Shown: positions 42,901 to 54,500 of the stretch, piece after piece
How the letters are laid out: each line of letters opens with the position of its first letter
How positions within the stretch are numbered: position 1 is the first letter of the stretch
The notes under the pieces: model-generated
Databases searched by the model: none
What the model was told of the DNA's origin: nothing
Seen by the model: the letters and a program-made list of their open reading frames with translations, nothing else
Translations under genes and position numbers: made by a program
Assembly (NCBI GenBank): GCA_016713565.1
Contig: JADJOX010000001.1
Coordinates: forward strand, 434,001 to 498,000
DNA: 64,000 bases
DNA from: Ignavibacteriota bacterium
GTDB lineage: Bacteria > Bacteroidota > Ignavibacteria > Ignavibacteriales > Melioribacteraceae
Reading direction: 5' to 3'

Positions 42901-44264
42901 AGATAATATCATGTAGTTTTTATGGAACAAAAAATTGGGAATATCAAACAACTGACTTTATCTCACATGATATAGTGATTGGAATTGATGGAACAATTTT
43001 TTTTGGTACTGATTCTTGGTCGGGCTTGAATAACCAAAAATTCTATGCACTCAATTCGGACGGGACAAAAAAATGGGAATATGTTATAGCTGAAAGGTTT
43101 TGTTCATTTCCAACAATTGGAAGTGATGGAACAATATATATTGGATCACAAGATGGATATTTATATGCGATAAATCCGGATGGAACAAAAAAATGGAGAT
43201 TATTTGGTGATTTGTTTTCTACATCATCAATTGGTGGCGATGGGACAATATATGGCGTATCGCATAATAGAAATTTATACGCGATAAATCCTGATGGAAA
43301 AAAAAAATGGGAAGTTGAAACAAATTCCAGAATAACCTCTTCACCGGCAATAGGTGTTGACGGAACAATATATATTGGGTCAGATGATAAAAATTTATAC
43401 GCGATAAATCCTGATGGAACAAAAAAATGGGAATTTGGAAATATAGGACACGTTTATACTACACCAATTATTGGAAAAGACGGTACTGTTTATATAGCAT
43501 CATATGATAGTACATTATATGCAATAAATTTCAATGGAGAAAAAATCTGGGAATATAAAACTGAAGTAGAAATAAACAGGCCTATAAAAATGAGTGATAA
43601 AGGTCTTATCTATTTAGCAGTTGGTAATAAACTTTTTGCAATATTTACAGAAAGTGATGGTGTAGCAAATAGCCCTTGGCCAGAACCTGGAGGCAATAAA
43701 TTTAACTCCGGAATGTCTCATTACATTGTTCCCGGTTTCTCAGCTGATACTTTATCCGGTAAATTTCCTCTTACCGTTCACTTTTCGGATGCTTCTTTTG
43801 GAAACATTTTTAATTGGCATTGGGATTTTGGCGATGGACAAACAAGTACTGAAATGAATCCGGTTCATACTTATGCTTACCCCGATTCATTTACAGTTAC
43901 TTTAATAATTTCTAATCCAAGTAAAACAGATACGTTAACAAAAGAAAACTACATTGTTGCATTAAACGCTACGGGAATTGCAGATAATTCAGAACTGCCC
44001 AAAGAATTTAAGTTATATGAAAATTATCCCAATCCTTTTAATCCTCAGACAAATATAGAATTTGATGTTAAGGAAAAAACAACAGTAAAGCTGAGAGTAT
44101 ATAACGTAGTTGGTCAATTGGTAACAACACTCACGGATAATATGCTGGAAGCGGGACATTATAAATATCAGTTCAATGGAAATAATTTAGCATCGGGAAT
44201 ATACTTCTACAAAATAGAAATGGGAAAATATGTTTCAGTTAAAAAGATAATATTGTTAAAATAA
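39972..44264 (+). CDS. P1: giant secreted PQQ-like beta-propeller protein with PKD and T9SS sorting domain
   Basis: A 1430-residue secreted protein, first of four tandem paralogues. The signal peptide (residues 1-19) ends at I-F-A-Q. Three propeller arrays (about residues 25-355, 460-795 and 909-1230) are built from roughly 40-residue blades of the type W-x-F-x-T-x-G-x-I-x-S-S-P-A-I-G-x-D-G-T-I-Y-F-G-S, then L-Y-A-I-N-P-D-G-T. Each array closes with S-P-W-P-x-x-x-x-N-x-x-N. Ig-like domains (about 365-455 and 810-905) separate them. A PKD domain (W-H-W-D-F-G-D-G-Q-T) and the sorting domain with N-Y-P-N-P-F-N-P (about 1350-1430) end the protein. No quinone-enzyme residues are evident, so a binding or adhesive surface role is inferred. 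The frame is intact despite an A10 tract at 43298-43307 and several A7 tracts. Confidence 0.92.
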   Translation: MKTSLSILTTLLFFTSIFAQTPGTVIWEFQASGEINSSPAIDDNGIIYFGSSDSSMYAVYPDGTQKWKYRTEGEIYSSPAIGNDGTIYFGSYDSCFYALNPDGTLNWKYETKGKVKSSPAISEDGTIYFGSYDSCFYAINNDGTLKWKYKTGGIIEPSPAIGNDGSIYIGSDDNVFYSFSKDGIVNWTYNGSGFSSASLGFNGRIYVLCKGILFVLNNDGLMKYSCDISDTTSKFSPLVDLNESVYFKVFKYSGSAGGIEFLISINNEGEEKWKYGSDYLVPAFLCDTSIYLVDSHLEKINYEGKEIWSIYNSSFLPNSYIAMNKAGLLYLCSANKLIAIKTDNDDLTKSSWPSIRQNSKNTGSIENYPYALVAKNHISIDSSGTILLDTSPSYDPNGEQLTYLWKIKKQPEGSSIILTDSTSPIINVEIPRTRGEYIFSVEVKNQKGKISSTIVTISNLLKWKFKTNGAIASSPAIGNDGTIYFGSDDKNLYAINTDGTKKWEFKTEGWIKSSPAIGKDGTLYFYSTAYNTDFYAVNPDGTLKWKYNTDYQIHSSPAIDIDGSVYTLSRNGNNYNLLSYNSDGSLNWKYSLSIDSDNSPVIGSDGTIYVTGYRLLYAINPDGTKKWECPLLASESSSPAIDNNGTIYIKSKDYSSFPSKLIISAINEDGTKKWEIKTEGNDYSSAVIGLDGTIYVSVDTTLYAIFPDGSQKWKVHLNNYFSSTPAIGNDGNIYIGTTNGKFYAISSSGEILWKYDAFQLIKSSPAISNDGTIYFGSTNGNLYAIFSDSKGLADSPWPKFRKNNLNTGNAYNNLTLRAKVKSNSFKLAFGIITLDGSPSFVPNGSAVSYQWAIVKKPDNAFIDIKNPTSVVTEIDIPRLHASYILSLKITDTMGDSSFTYVYINNEKYWEIQIDDNYNLFSPAIGKDGTLYFASPYDKKLYALNPDGTKKWELTVNELIYHTPTIFDNNIYVTAYNKIISCSFYGTKNWEYQTTDFISHDIVIGIDGTIFFGTDSWSGLNNQKFYALNSDGTKKWEYVIAERFCSFPTIGSDGTIYIGSQDGYLYAINPDGTKKWRLFGDLFSTSSIGGDGTIYGVSHNRNLYAINPDGKKKWEVETNSRITSSPAIGVDGTIYIGSDDKNLYAINPDGTKKWEFGNIGHVYTTPIIGKDGTVYIASYDSTLYAINFNGEKIWEYKTEVEINRPIKMSDKGLIYLAVGNKLFAIFTESDGVANSPWPEPGGNKFNSGMSHYIVPGFSADTLSGKFPLTVHFSDASFGNIFNWHWDFGDGQTSTEMNPVHTYAYPDSFTVTLIISNPSKTDTLTKENYIVALNATGIADNSELPKEFKLYENYPNPFNPQTNIEFDVKEKTTVKLRVYNVVGQLVTTLTDNMLEAGHYKYQFNGNNLASGIYFYKIEMGKYVSVKKIILLK
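40023..40532 (+). repeat. N-terminal 510-bp block shared with P4 (copy 1)
   Basis: This block, from the end of the signal-peptide codons to a G-I-V-N-W blade, aligns without any gap to 55346-55855 (both 510 bp) and differs by only scattered substitutions. The similarity stops abruptly at the same blade boundary in both genes. That is what recent duplication or gene conversion between P1 and P4 would leave. Confidence 0.85.
43298..43307 (+). repeat. A10 homopolymer inside P1 coding sequence
   Basis: Ten consecutive A residues encode G-K-K-K-W in a blade where the sister units have G-T-K-K-W from an A7 tract. It is the longest A run noted in the propeller genes and is currently in frame. Gain or loss of one base would remove the PKD and sorting domains. 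Confidence 0.9.
43689..44264 (+). repeat. C-terminal PKD + sorting-domain block (copy in P1)
   Basis: A 576-bp block that recurs nearly unchanged at 47943-48518 (576 bp) in P2 and at 59017-59591 (575 bp) in P4. The last 243 bp also recur at 54991-55233 in P3. It codes for the PKD domain, the linker G-I-A-D-N-S-E-L-P-K-E-F-K-L-Y and the T9SS signal. The one-base length difference in P4 is the A6 to A5 deletion that breaks that gene. Confidence 0.9.
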
Positions 44265-44272
44265 CGGTAAAT

Positions 44273-44315
44273 GAATTTATTAAAAAAGATATTGGATTTC
44301 CTCAAAGGTGATTAT
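44273..44315 (+). promoter_or_regulatory. Conserved leader and ribosome-binding site of P2 (also before P3 and P4)
   Basis: The short space after the P1 stop carries GAATTTATTAAAAAA, GATATTGGATTTCCTC and AAAGGTGA just before the ATG. Closely similar 45-base leaders stand at 48529-48573 before P3 and 55244-55288 before P4. The AAAGGTGA is the ribosome-binding site, which fixes the true starts at 44316, 48574 and 55289 rather than the in-frame codons a little upstream. P1 lacks this leader. The copies indicate tandem duplication of gene plus leader and translation from one long transcript. Confidence 0.65.
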
Positions 44316-45095
44316 ATGAATAAACATATCAAGGTAACAATAATTTTATTGTTATTTATTTTTGGTAATATATTTGCTCAAACACCGGGAACAGTCAACT
44401 GGGAATTTCAAACAAGAGGTAACGAAATAACATCACCAGCTATTGATGATGATGGGACAATATATTTCGGCTCTTCTGATAGCAGTTTGTATGCATTAAA
44501 TTCTGATGGCACTAAAAAATGGGAATTTAAAACTGGCGGTATTATTACTTCTTCTCCAGCTATAGGGAATAATGGCACTATTTACTTTGGATCACATGAT
44601 CGTAAATTATACGCAATAAATCCGGATGGAACAAAAAAATGGGACTATGAAACTGGTTGGAAAATATATTATGCTCCAGCAATAGGTGAAGATGAAACAA
44701 TTTATATTAAATCTGATGATTCGTATTTGTATGCATTTAATTCTGATGGATATTTAAAATGGACTTATTTATATAGCAGCTATGAATCTGGAGAAAATAA
44801 AGACTTTTTTAGCTCAGCAATAATTGATGATGATGGTATTATATATCCTGTTAATCCAATTATTGGAAATTCTTTTGGGTTAAATCCAAATGGAACTGAA
44901 AATGAAAAAATTATACCACAAGTTGAAAAATACTTTAAAGGTGTAATTGATAATGATAGTAATTATTGCATGCGTAAATCTGATAGTCATGGTGAAGGAG
45001 AAGATCGTTTTTGGCTAAAATTAAGAGATAAAAATGGTAGCGGCGGATGGAGTAATGATTCATATTTATACTATCCGATAATTGGAAATGATTAG
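44316..45095 (+). pseudogene. P2 fragment 1: signal peptide and first propeller blades
   Basis: About 259 codons with an intact signal peptide (I-I-L-L-L-F-I-F-G-N-I-F-A-Q) and four to five recognisable blades, ending at the TAG at 45093. If translated it would be secreted to the periplasm as an incomplete propeller without a T9SS signal, so it would not reach the surface by that route. Confidence 0.75.
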
Positions 45096-47042
45096 ACAAT
45101 TTATACTATTCAAAGAAATGAGAAACTGATAGCGCTTAATTTTTCTGGTGAAGTGAAATGGGATGCAAATATTAGTCTAAATGATTGTGCCCCTTTAGCA
45201 ATGGATAGAGTTGGAAATCTTCTTGTTCCGCAAATTGGCGGTAAACTTACGTCAATACTATCAACAAGTACGGGATTAGCAGATACACCATGGCCCAAAT
45301 TTAATAAAGATTATAAAAACACATCAAGAGCTGAAAAATTTCCCAATGCTATTGTAACTGAAGAATTTATTTCGAAAAAAGATCCTGGAATAATAACTCT
45401 TGATGCATCACTATCAAATGATAAAGAAGGATTAGAGTTGACTTATTTATGGTCGGTAGTAAAACAACCGGAAGGAAGCGAAATAATATTAGCAGATTCT
45501 ACATCCCCCATAATTCAAGTAAATATTCCTCCAAATAGAGGCGAATACTATTTCAAGGTTAGGGCAACAAATAGCAAAGGTAAATATTCAACCAATGTAG
45601 TACATATTAGTACTTTACTTAAGCGGCAATTATCCAACTATATGGATTATTTAGCTATGAGCTTAGATGGTACCTTATATTATATTGATTACTATAAATT
45701 TTACGCATTTTACCCAGATGGGACAAAAAAATGGGAAATTAATATATCTGAACATATAGAGTATAGAGTAACTTCTACAACAATAGGATATGACGGTACA
45801 GTTTATTTTAGTACATCAAATGATTATTTGTACTCAATTAATTCAGATGGTTCTGAAAAGTGGAAATTTAAAACGGATGGATATATCAGATATGCTCCGG
45901 CAATTGGATCTGATGGGACATTATATTTTGGAACCAATAGGAACAAGTTCTATGCTATAGATTATGATGGAAATAAAAAATGGGAGATAGAAGATGATTT
46001 TCCGGCTGAGTCCTCGCCTGCAATTGGTATGGATGGAACAATATATTTCGGCACAGATATTTTATATGCTTTTGATCCAAACGGAACAATTAAATGGAAC
46101 AGTTCAGCTGATAGATTCTGGGATTCTGCACCAGCGATAGATACAGAGGGCACTATCTGTATTGTATGTGGAGACCACAATATGTATGCAATTAATCCTG
46201 ATGGAACAACTAAATGGAAATTCTTAGCGGATGCTGGTATTTTTTCATCCGCTGTTATCGGTTCAGATGGTTCAATATATTTTGGGACTCAAGGGAGTAC
46301 TTTTTTTGCACTAAGTTCAGATGGTACAAAAAAATGGGAATTTGAAGCAAATGGTGAAATTTATTCACCTCCCGTAATTGGAAATGATGGAACAATATTT
46401 TTTGGTACTGATAGTTGGTCGAGCTCGAATAACCAGAAATTCTATGCACTCAATACGGACGGGACAAAAAAATGGGAATATAATTTTTATGAAGGAGATA
46501 AGTTCTTTCCTGCCATTGACAATGACGGCACTATTTATTTCGGGAACTATGCATTGTATAGTGATTGTACTGGTTTGGCAAATAGTCCGTGGCCCAAATC
46601 TTCAAAAAATAATCAAAATAATTCGATATCAAATAGTAATCCATTAGTTCCGCATGCGTTAGTTACTCAGAATAAATTTTCTATGAAATATGGGACAATT
46701 ACTTTGGATGGTTCTCCATCGTATGATCCAGATGGTGATAACCTGAACTTTCTATGGAGTATCTATAAAAAACCAGAAGGATGTATTGTAAATATAGAAG
46801 ACTCAAATTCTGCAAAAACTGAAGTAATAATTCCCCAAATACCCGGGATATTTATTTTCTTGTTAAAAGTTACTGATACCAATGACGGAACATCATATGC
46901 TAGTATAACCATAAATAATGAGAATAAATGGGAGTTTTCTCTTCCTTTTAGATCAAGATTTTCTCCGGCTTTAGATTCTGAAGGTAATATTTATGTCTCT
47001 GCAGGTCATAGCTTATATTCATTAAATCATGAAGGAACCTAA
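45096..47042 (+). pseudogene. P2 fragment 2: propeller and two Ig-like domains between the two stops
   Basis: Open for 648 codons between the two nonsense codons. It starts T-I-Y-T-I-Q-R-N-E-K in frame with fragment 1 and ends H-E-G-T before the TAA. It holds the tail of the first array, an Ig-like domain, a second array and a second Ig-like domain, with no signal peptide or good start signal of its own, so it is not an independent gene. Confidence 0.7.
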
Positions 47043-48518
47043 AAATGGGAGTTAGATTTGGAAAGTGAAATACGATGCTCTCCTATAATTGATCAAGATG
47101 GATGGATTTATGTAACAACCTATGATTATAAATTACATGCGATAAATCCTAATGGAATTAAAATCTGGGAGTTTGAAAAAGTTAGATATCATCGACCAGC
47201 AATAGGTTTTAACATAAGTAGTGATTTGAAAAATGAAAAAGTGATCTATATTGCATCTGCATCTTGGAATAAAAAAATGTATGCTCTAAATAAATCAGGA
47301 AATTTAATATGGGAATTTCAAGCAGATGGCTCTTGTTGTTCGCCTTCAATAGGTGAAGATGGAATTATTTATTTTGGATCAATAGACAAAAACATATATG
47401 CATTAAATCCGGACGGTTCCCTAAAATGGAAATATAATACAGAAGAACAATTTGAGGTTCCTTTTACTTCACCAGTCATCGATGGAGATGGTTCAATATA
47501 CATTGCTTATTCCTATGGCACATTATATTGTCTTGATCAAAATGGTTCTTTAAAATGGAAATATGATAACGAATCTAACTACAATTATGAATCTTCTCCA
47601 ATAATAGGAAATGATGGAACACTTTACATAATGTCGTCTAATGATAGAATACTGATGGCATTAAATAATGATGGAACAAAAAAATGGGAATTTGAAAGTA
47701 ATATAAGTAAAAATGAATTTTCACCAATAATTGGATACGATGGAAAAATTTATATAAATTCACAAGGGTTTTGTATCTTAAATCCTATGGGAGAATTAAT
47801 TTATAAATTTGATTTGCGAAGTTTGGAATATTCTTCTCCAACAATAAATGAAGAAGGAACAATTTATATTAATTCCGATTATTCAATTTATGCATTAGAT
47901 ACTGAAAGCAAAGGTCTTGCCAATAGTCCTTGGCCAAAGTCTGGAGGCAATAAATTTAATTCCGGAATGTCTCATTACATTGTTCCCGGTTTCTCAGCTG
48001 ATACTTTATCTGGTAAATTTCCACTTACCGTTCACTTTTCGGATACTTCTTTTGGTAATGTTTTTAACCGGCATTGGGATTTTGGCGATGGACAAACTAG
48101 TACTGAAAAAAATCCGATTCATACTTATGCTTACCCCGATTCATTTACGGTTACTTTAATAATTTCTAATCCTAGTAATACAGATACGTTAACAAAAGAA
48201 AATTACATTGCCGCATTAAACACAACCGGAATAGCGGATAATTCAGAACTGCCCAAAGAATTTAAGTTATATGAAAACGATCCTAATCTGTTTAACCCGC
48301 AGACAAATATAGCATTTGATGTTAAGGAAAAAACAACAGTAAAATTGAGAGTATATAACGTAGTTGGTCAATTGGTAACAACACTTACGGATAATATGTT
48401 GGAAGCGGGACATTATAAATATCAGTTCAATGGAAATAATTTAGCATCGGGAATATATTTCTATAAAATAGAAATGGGAAAATATGTTTCAGTTAAAAAG
48501 ATGATGCTGCTGAAATAA
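47043..48518 (+). pseudogene. P2 fragment 3: last propeller, PKD and eroded sorting domain
   Basis: Begins K-W-E-L-D-L-E directly after the TAA and runs to the normal stop. It contains one propeller array, the S-P-W-P-K-S-G-G closing motif, a PKD domain (with R-H-W-D-F-G-D-G instead of W-H-W-D) and a T9SS domain in which N-Y-P-N-P has become N-D-P-N-L. It has no signal peptide and cannot be exported alone. Confidence 0.7.
47943..48518 (+). repeat. C-terminal PKD + sorting-domain block (copy in P2)
   Basis: This 576-bp copy aligns without gaps to 43689-44264. Unlike the P1 copy it has replacements in the sorting motif (TAT to GAT, a Pro codon to CTG, and GAA to GCA a few codons later), in line with relaxed selection after the gene acquired nonsense codons. 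Confidence 0.85.
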
Positions 48519-48573
48519 AAGCGGAATTGAATTTATTAAAAAAAAGATATTGGATTTCCTCAAAGGTGATAGT

Positions 48574-51500
48574 ATGAATAAACAAATCAAGACAACAATA
48601 ATTTTATTGTTATTTATTTTTGGTAATATATTTGCTCAAACACCGGGAACTTTAAAGTGGAAATATCAAACAAATTATAAAATTTCTACTTTCCCCGTAA
48701 TTGGTTTAGATAACACAATCTATTTTTTATCAAGTGATAGTTATCTAAATGCATTAAAGAATGGTACCCTAGCTTGGTCAAGATATTGTGAGTTAAACTC
48801 ATTACCGACTCTTGATAAGTATGATAATATTTACATTTCAACCGGTTATGATATTTCAGTTATAACCCCACATAATGGGGTAAAGGAAAATTACTACTTA
48901 AATGAATATATAAATGGTCCTTCTGCTATTAGTGAAGATGGAACTTTTTATGCTTCTTCAAATGAAGCAAATATTTTTGCATATAGCGCTGATGGGGAAA
49001 GAAAGTGGATTTTTGAAACACATTCTTATATTTATGAAAATAACTCAATTGCAATTGGTCTTGACGGCACAATTTATTTTTGTACGGCTAAATTTTTATA
49101 CGCACTAACAAATGAAGCTGAACTAAAATGGAAATTAGAGTTTAATGAAAATATTAATTCTCCACTTTCTATAGGAAATGACGGAACAATATTCTTTTCC
49201 ACACAAGACAGTACACTTAATGCAATAAATCCAGACGGTACTAATAAATGGTATTACAATTCTCCTTTTCAAATAACAAGTGGTATTTCAATTTCTGAAG
49301 ATGGTACTATTTTTTTTGGTTCTGATAATTCTTTATTTGCATTAACTCAAAATGGTAATGAAAAATGGCATTTCGATACAAATGGAAAAATAACTTCTAC
49401 ACCAGCAATTGATAATTACGGCTCAATATATTTTGGATCAAACGATAGAAAATTTTATGCATTAGATAATCAAGGAAATGAAAAATGGGCATTTTCAACA
49501 AATGGAAGCATTAACACTTCTCCAAACATTGATAATAGTGGTATTGTATATTTTGGTTCGGATGATGGAAATTTGTATGCACTCTATTCAGATTGCAATG
49601 GATTGGCAAAGGGATCTTGGACAAGTTTTGGCAAAGACAACATAAATTCAAACAATAATATTAATAAAAATGCTCCAATTGCAAAGTTGAAAGAAAGGGA
49701 TATTTTTCTAAATTCAATATCTAATGCTGTTTTAGATGCTTCCGGTTCCATTGAACCAAACAATGGTAAATTAGAATTTTTATGGAAAGTTTTAAAACAA
49801 CCTGAAAATGAAAATATTATATTAGATGATTCTACTTCCTCTAAAATTGAAGTAAATATACCTGCATTTAGTTCAGTTATTTTCTCTGTTAAAGTAACGA
49901 ATGAACTTGGAATATCTTCTTATGAATGTGTGAATGTTTCAAATGAAAAAAAATGGGAATTTTCACTTGATAGAAATTATTGTTCACCGGCCGCTATTGG
50001 TACTGACAACTCAATTTATTTTATCTCAGATAAATTATATTCTTTAGATTCATTAGGTAATAAGAAATGGGATTGGACAATTTCAGAACACTTTATTGAT
50101 GAAATTTATCCTGTCGTAGGGAATAATGGAATTATTTATTATATGTATTATTATGGCTTGGTTGCATTAAATCCGGATGGATCTTTTAAATGGAGTTATA
50201 ACACTGACTACCTTGGAGATTATTCAAATCCAATTATTGATAATCAAGGTAATATATATGTTTTTATTCACCAATATTTACATGCCTTTGATATGAATGG
50301 AAATATAAAATGGAAATTTTTTGCGCCTATTTACAATAATGTTTCAATTATATTGGGACCAGATGAGACTATCTATTTTTTTTACGATAAGAATCTTTAC
50401 GCAATCAACTCAAATGGAACAATGAAATGGCAATTAAATTTACCACAATTTAATTGGTGGAATCATCCCGAACTAACAATTGGAAAAGATGGAATAATCT
50501 ACTTTTCAACTAACGAAAATAAATTATTTGCAATTTATCCAACCGGACATTTAAAATGGATTTATAAAAATGTATCCAACGTTCCGCCTTCCATTGATGA
50601 AGAAGGGAATCTTTATTTTGCCAATAAAGATACACTAATCTCAATTAATTCAGATGCAGAAATAAGGTGGAAATTTAAAACAAATGGAAAAATTAATTAT
50701 AGTCCTACTATTAGTTCTTCGGGTAATATATATTTTGGATCAGAAGATACATATTTATATGTATTAAACTCTGAAGGTAAAGAAGTAAGGAAAATTAGAA
50801 CCAACGGCGAAATAAAATCATCCATTTCCTTATCTGAAAGCGGGACAATTTACTTTAGTACTTCAAATCATAAATTCTATGCTTTCGCAAGTGAGAGTAA
50901 AGGATTGGCTGAAATTGGATGGCCAAAATATTTAAAAAATAATCAAAATAACCTTGATTGTTCAAATGAGAATTTTCCTAAAGCAATTGTAGAAAAATAT
51001 TTTGTATTTGCAGAAAGCGACAAATTAGTTTTGGATGCTTCAAAATCGTTTGACCCAAATAATCGTCCAATTTCATTTACATGGCAAGTTTTTAATCAAT
51101 CGGATTCTAACTTTACATTTATCGATTCAAAATCTGAAAAATTAAAACTTGATTTACCGAAAAGATTTAATGCAGAATTTGTTGTAAAAGTAACAAATAA
51201 TTTGGGAATGTCATCATATGCAACAATTAAAGTCAGTTCAGAAAAGAAATGGGAATATGAAACTTACAATGAAATAGTTACTTCGCAAGCAATAGGAAAT
51301 GATGGAACTATCTACATAAATAATACGCGAGATTTAATTGCAATTAATAAGAATGGTGAAAAAAAATGGGTTTGCAAAAATTGGTTTAATGATTATCAAG
51401 GACCTATTGTTGGGAAAAATGGATTGTTGTATTTAAATGATTATGATAGTCTATTTGCTATTGATAGTAAGGGAATATTTATATGGAAAATTAAAAGTTA

Positions 51501-54500
51501 TGTACCAATTATATATAACGATGATTTGCTTTGTTCTGCATCTGAAAAAGGAATTAAACTAATAAATGCAAATGATGGAACAATTAAGAAAGAATACAAT
51601 TTCTCTTTAAATTCATTTAAATTATTAGCAACTGGAAATGACGGTACAATATATTTTTGTAGTTCAAATTATTCTAATAAAACATACCTTAGCGCTCTTG
51701 ATACAGATGGCACAATAAAGTGGAGTTTACAACTTAATGGAATAATAGGAAATTTAGCAATCGGAAGTGATGGTACACTATATTTTGCAATTAATTATGG
51801 ATTTTATGCTGTAAGTGCGGATGGAATTTTAAAGTGGAACATTAAAATAGATGGGTACGATTGCAGTTCACCGGCTATTGGACTTGATGGAACAATTTAT
51901 TTCTCTACAAATTTAGACTATGACAATAACAAATTTTACGCTGTTGATAAATTTGGTAATATTAAATGGCATTATAAAACAGATTCAAAATATGATGATA
52001 ATGGTGGATATAGCATTTGTTCATCACCATTAATTGGTAATGACGGAACAATTTACTTTGGATCAGTTGATCATAAATTATATGCATTTGATTCAAATGG
52101 TATTTTGAAATGGACATTTTTAACAAATGATAAAATAATTTCTTCCCCGGCAATGGGTGATGACGGGACTTTATATGTTGGTTCTATTGATGGTAAACTT
52201 TATGCAATAAAAACAGAAAGTACGGGTCTTGCAAAAAGTTCTTGGCCAAAATTCAAAAATGATAATTTTAACTCCTCAAGCGCATTTAACCCAAAGTCAC
52301 CTCACGCAGCTATTAAATCACATTATGTTTTTGCAGACCCAGATGGAAATGCATTACTTGATGCTTCAGAATCAACAGATCCAAACAATAGCAAATTGTC
52401 ATTTTTGTGGAAGGTTATTTCTCAACCAAAGAATAACAATTTTATTTTAACCGATTCAACTTCGTCAACATTAAACATAAAAATTCCGCCACGAACAAAT
52501 TTTACTTTTTCAGTAAAAGTAACAAATGAAATGGGTCTTTTTTCATACAATATTGTTGAAATAAGTTCAATAATGAAATGGAAATTATTAACAAATGGAG
52601 ATTTTTCCAGTCCGGCATTAATAAATGATTCAACAATTTGTTTTTCTTCATATTATAAAATTTATTCAATCAATTCTTATGGGAAAATAAATTGGTCAAA
52701 TAAATTCTATGGAAATGATAAACCTGTAATTGACATAAACCAAAATTCAATTCTATATATTGGAGGAAGTATAAATATTATCAATGGAAATTTTAATTGG
52801 AGCTCCGGAGGTTCAACACTTCCAACAACAAATGATGATTTTATCTATGGAGGCGCTTTTAGAAAATTTTATAGATTAAATAAACAAGGGAAACTACTAA
52901 GTGAATTTAATGTTAGTGATACATTAAAATATCAACCTGTTATTGGTCCAGACGGAAGTATTTATTTTTCTACACAAGATAAATATTTGTACTCCTTAAA
53001 TCAATATGCTGAATTAAAATGGGAATATAAATTAGATTTCAAAGCTACTTCACCAATATCCGTTGATAAGGATGGTACTCTTTATTTTGGATGCGCGAAT
53101 AATAAATTATATGCGGTTAATCCGGATGCAACTATTAAATGGACATTCGAAACCGGTAATATAATAAAATCATCTGCTTCAATTGGACCTGATGGCACAA
53201 TTTACTTTGGCTCCACAGATAATAAACTTTATGCTTTGAATAATGATGGAACAATAAAATGGGAATTTTCCACAAATGGTCAAATTCTATCATCGCCAAC
53301 AATTGGTAAAGATAGTATAATATATTTTGGGTCATTGGATTCAAACTTCTATGCATTAAATACGGATGGCTCATTAAATTGGAAATTTTCAACTGAAGGA
53401 AGCATTTATACTTCAGCTGTAATAAGTAATGATGGTTCATTATATTTTGGATCAAGTGATAAATATCTATATGCGTTAAATTGTTCAAGTTTGGGCTTAG
53501 CTGAAAGTCCATGGCCTAAAGCTAGCAAAAACAATTATAATAATCCTAACTGTTCTAATGTTAATTATCCTTTAGCTATTGTGAATAATAGAAAAATTCT
53601 ACAAAACTCCGGAACAATAAATCTTGATGCAACAGCTTCATTTGATCCTAATGGCGATGAATTAAGCTACTTATGGAAAGTATTTAAACAACCTACAAAT
53701 AGCAACATTACAATTTCTTCCCCAAATTCTAAAATAGTTACAATAAATATTCCTCAAATAAAGGGGGATTATATTTTTATAGTAAAAGTTACCGATAACA
53801 ATGGAAATTCTTCATATAATACGGTTTATTTTTATAATCAACTTAAGTGGGATTTTAATATTGGGAGCAATTATAATTCCTCACCGGCTATTGATGATGA
53901 CGGAACAATTTACACTTATGCAGAAAAAAACAAAATATTTGCTATAAATCCGGATGGTACAAAAAAATGGGAATTTGTTCTTTGGGAAAATGTAAATACT
54001 AATGAAAATGACTTTAAGAATTTTATCAATTCAGCAACATTAACCATTGGACATAATGGAACAATTTACTGTCCTTCTTTAGATTCTAGCATTTATGCAA
54101 TAAATCATGATGGGACTCTAAAATGGAAATTTGAAAATATTAGTATTAGAAATCCCAAAATATTTATTGGACCAGACGACAAATTATATTTTATAACAAA
54201 TAATTCTCAATTAGTATCATTATTTCCCAATGGTACCGAAAACTTTAGAACAAGTCTCATTGGAAATCGAATTCTAGGTATTAATAAAATTGGTACTAAA
54301 TTTATTGCTGAATCGTCTGAAATTTATTATTACAATGAAAGTTATAACTTTTTTGCGGGAGGATCTGATTGGATCTCTGCTTTTTCTATTGGAAACAATG
54401 GTGCTATTTATTACAGTAATTTTGATGGCGATGGTGAAAGTCAATATACACATATAATTGCAAAAAATACGGATGGAACAAGTAAATGGATCCAGTATTC

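Larger units (their letters stand above)
44316..48518 (+). pseudogene. P2: propeller paralogue interrupted by two in-frame nonsense codons
   Basis: One continuous frame from signal peptide to sorting domain (about 1400 codons) carries a TAG at 45093-45095 and a TAA at 47040-47042. The reading continues in the same frame with normal propeller sequence on both sides. At the first site the expected G-N-D-E-T-I-Y phrase is cut (GAG to TAG); at the second, the expected G-T-K-K-W (AAA to TAA). Both are explained by single substitutions. The sorting signal is also eroded to N-D-P-N-L-F-N-P. The layout was propeller, Ig-like, propeller, Ig-like, propeller, PKD, T9SS domain. The start at 44316 follows AAAGGTGA. 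It is most likely a pseudogene; read-through cannot be ruled out from sequence alone. Confidence 0.85.

Noticed and set aside
45093..47042. Alternative genetic code or stop recoding (TAG/TAA as sense) in P2
   Set aside because: TAA and TAG serve as ordinary stops for the other genes of the window, and only these two occur inside conserved sequence; no selenocysteine or pyrrolysine signal is expected for TAA.
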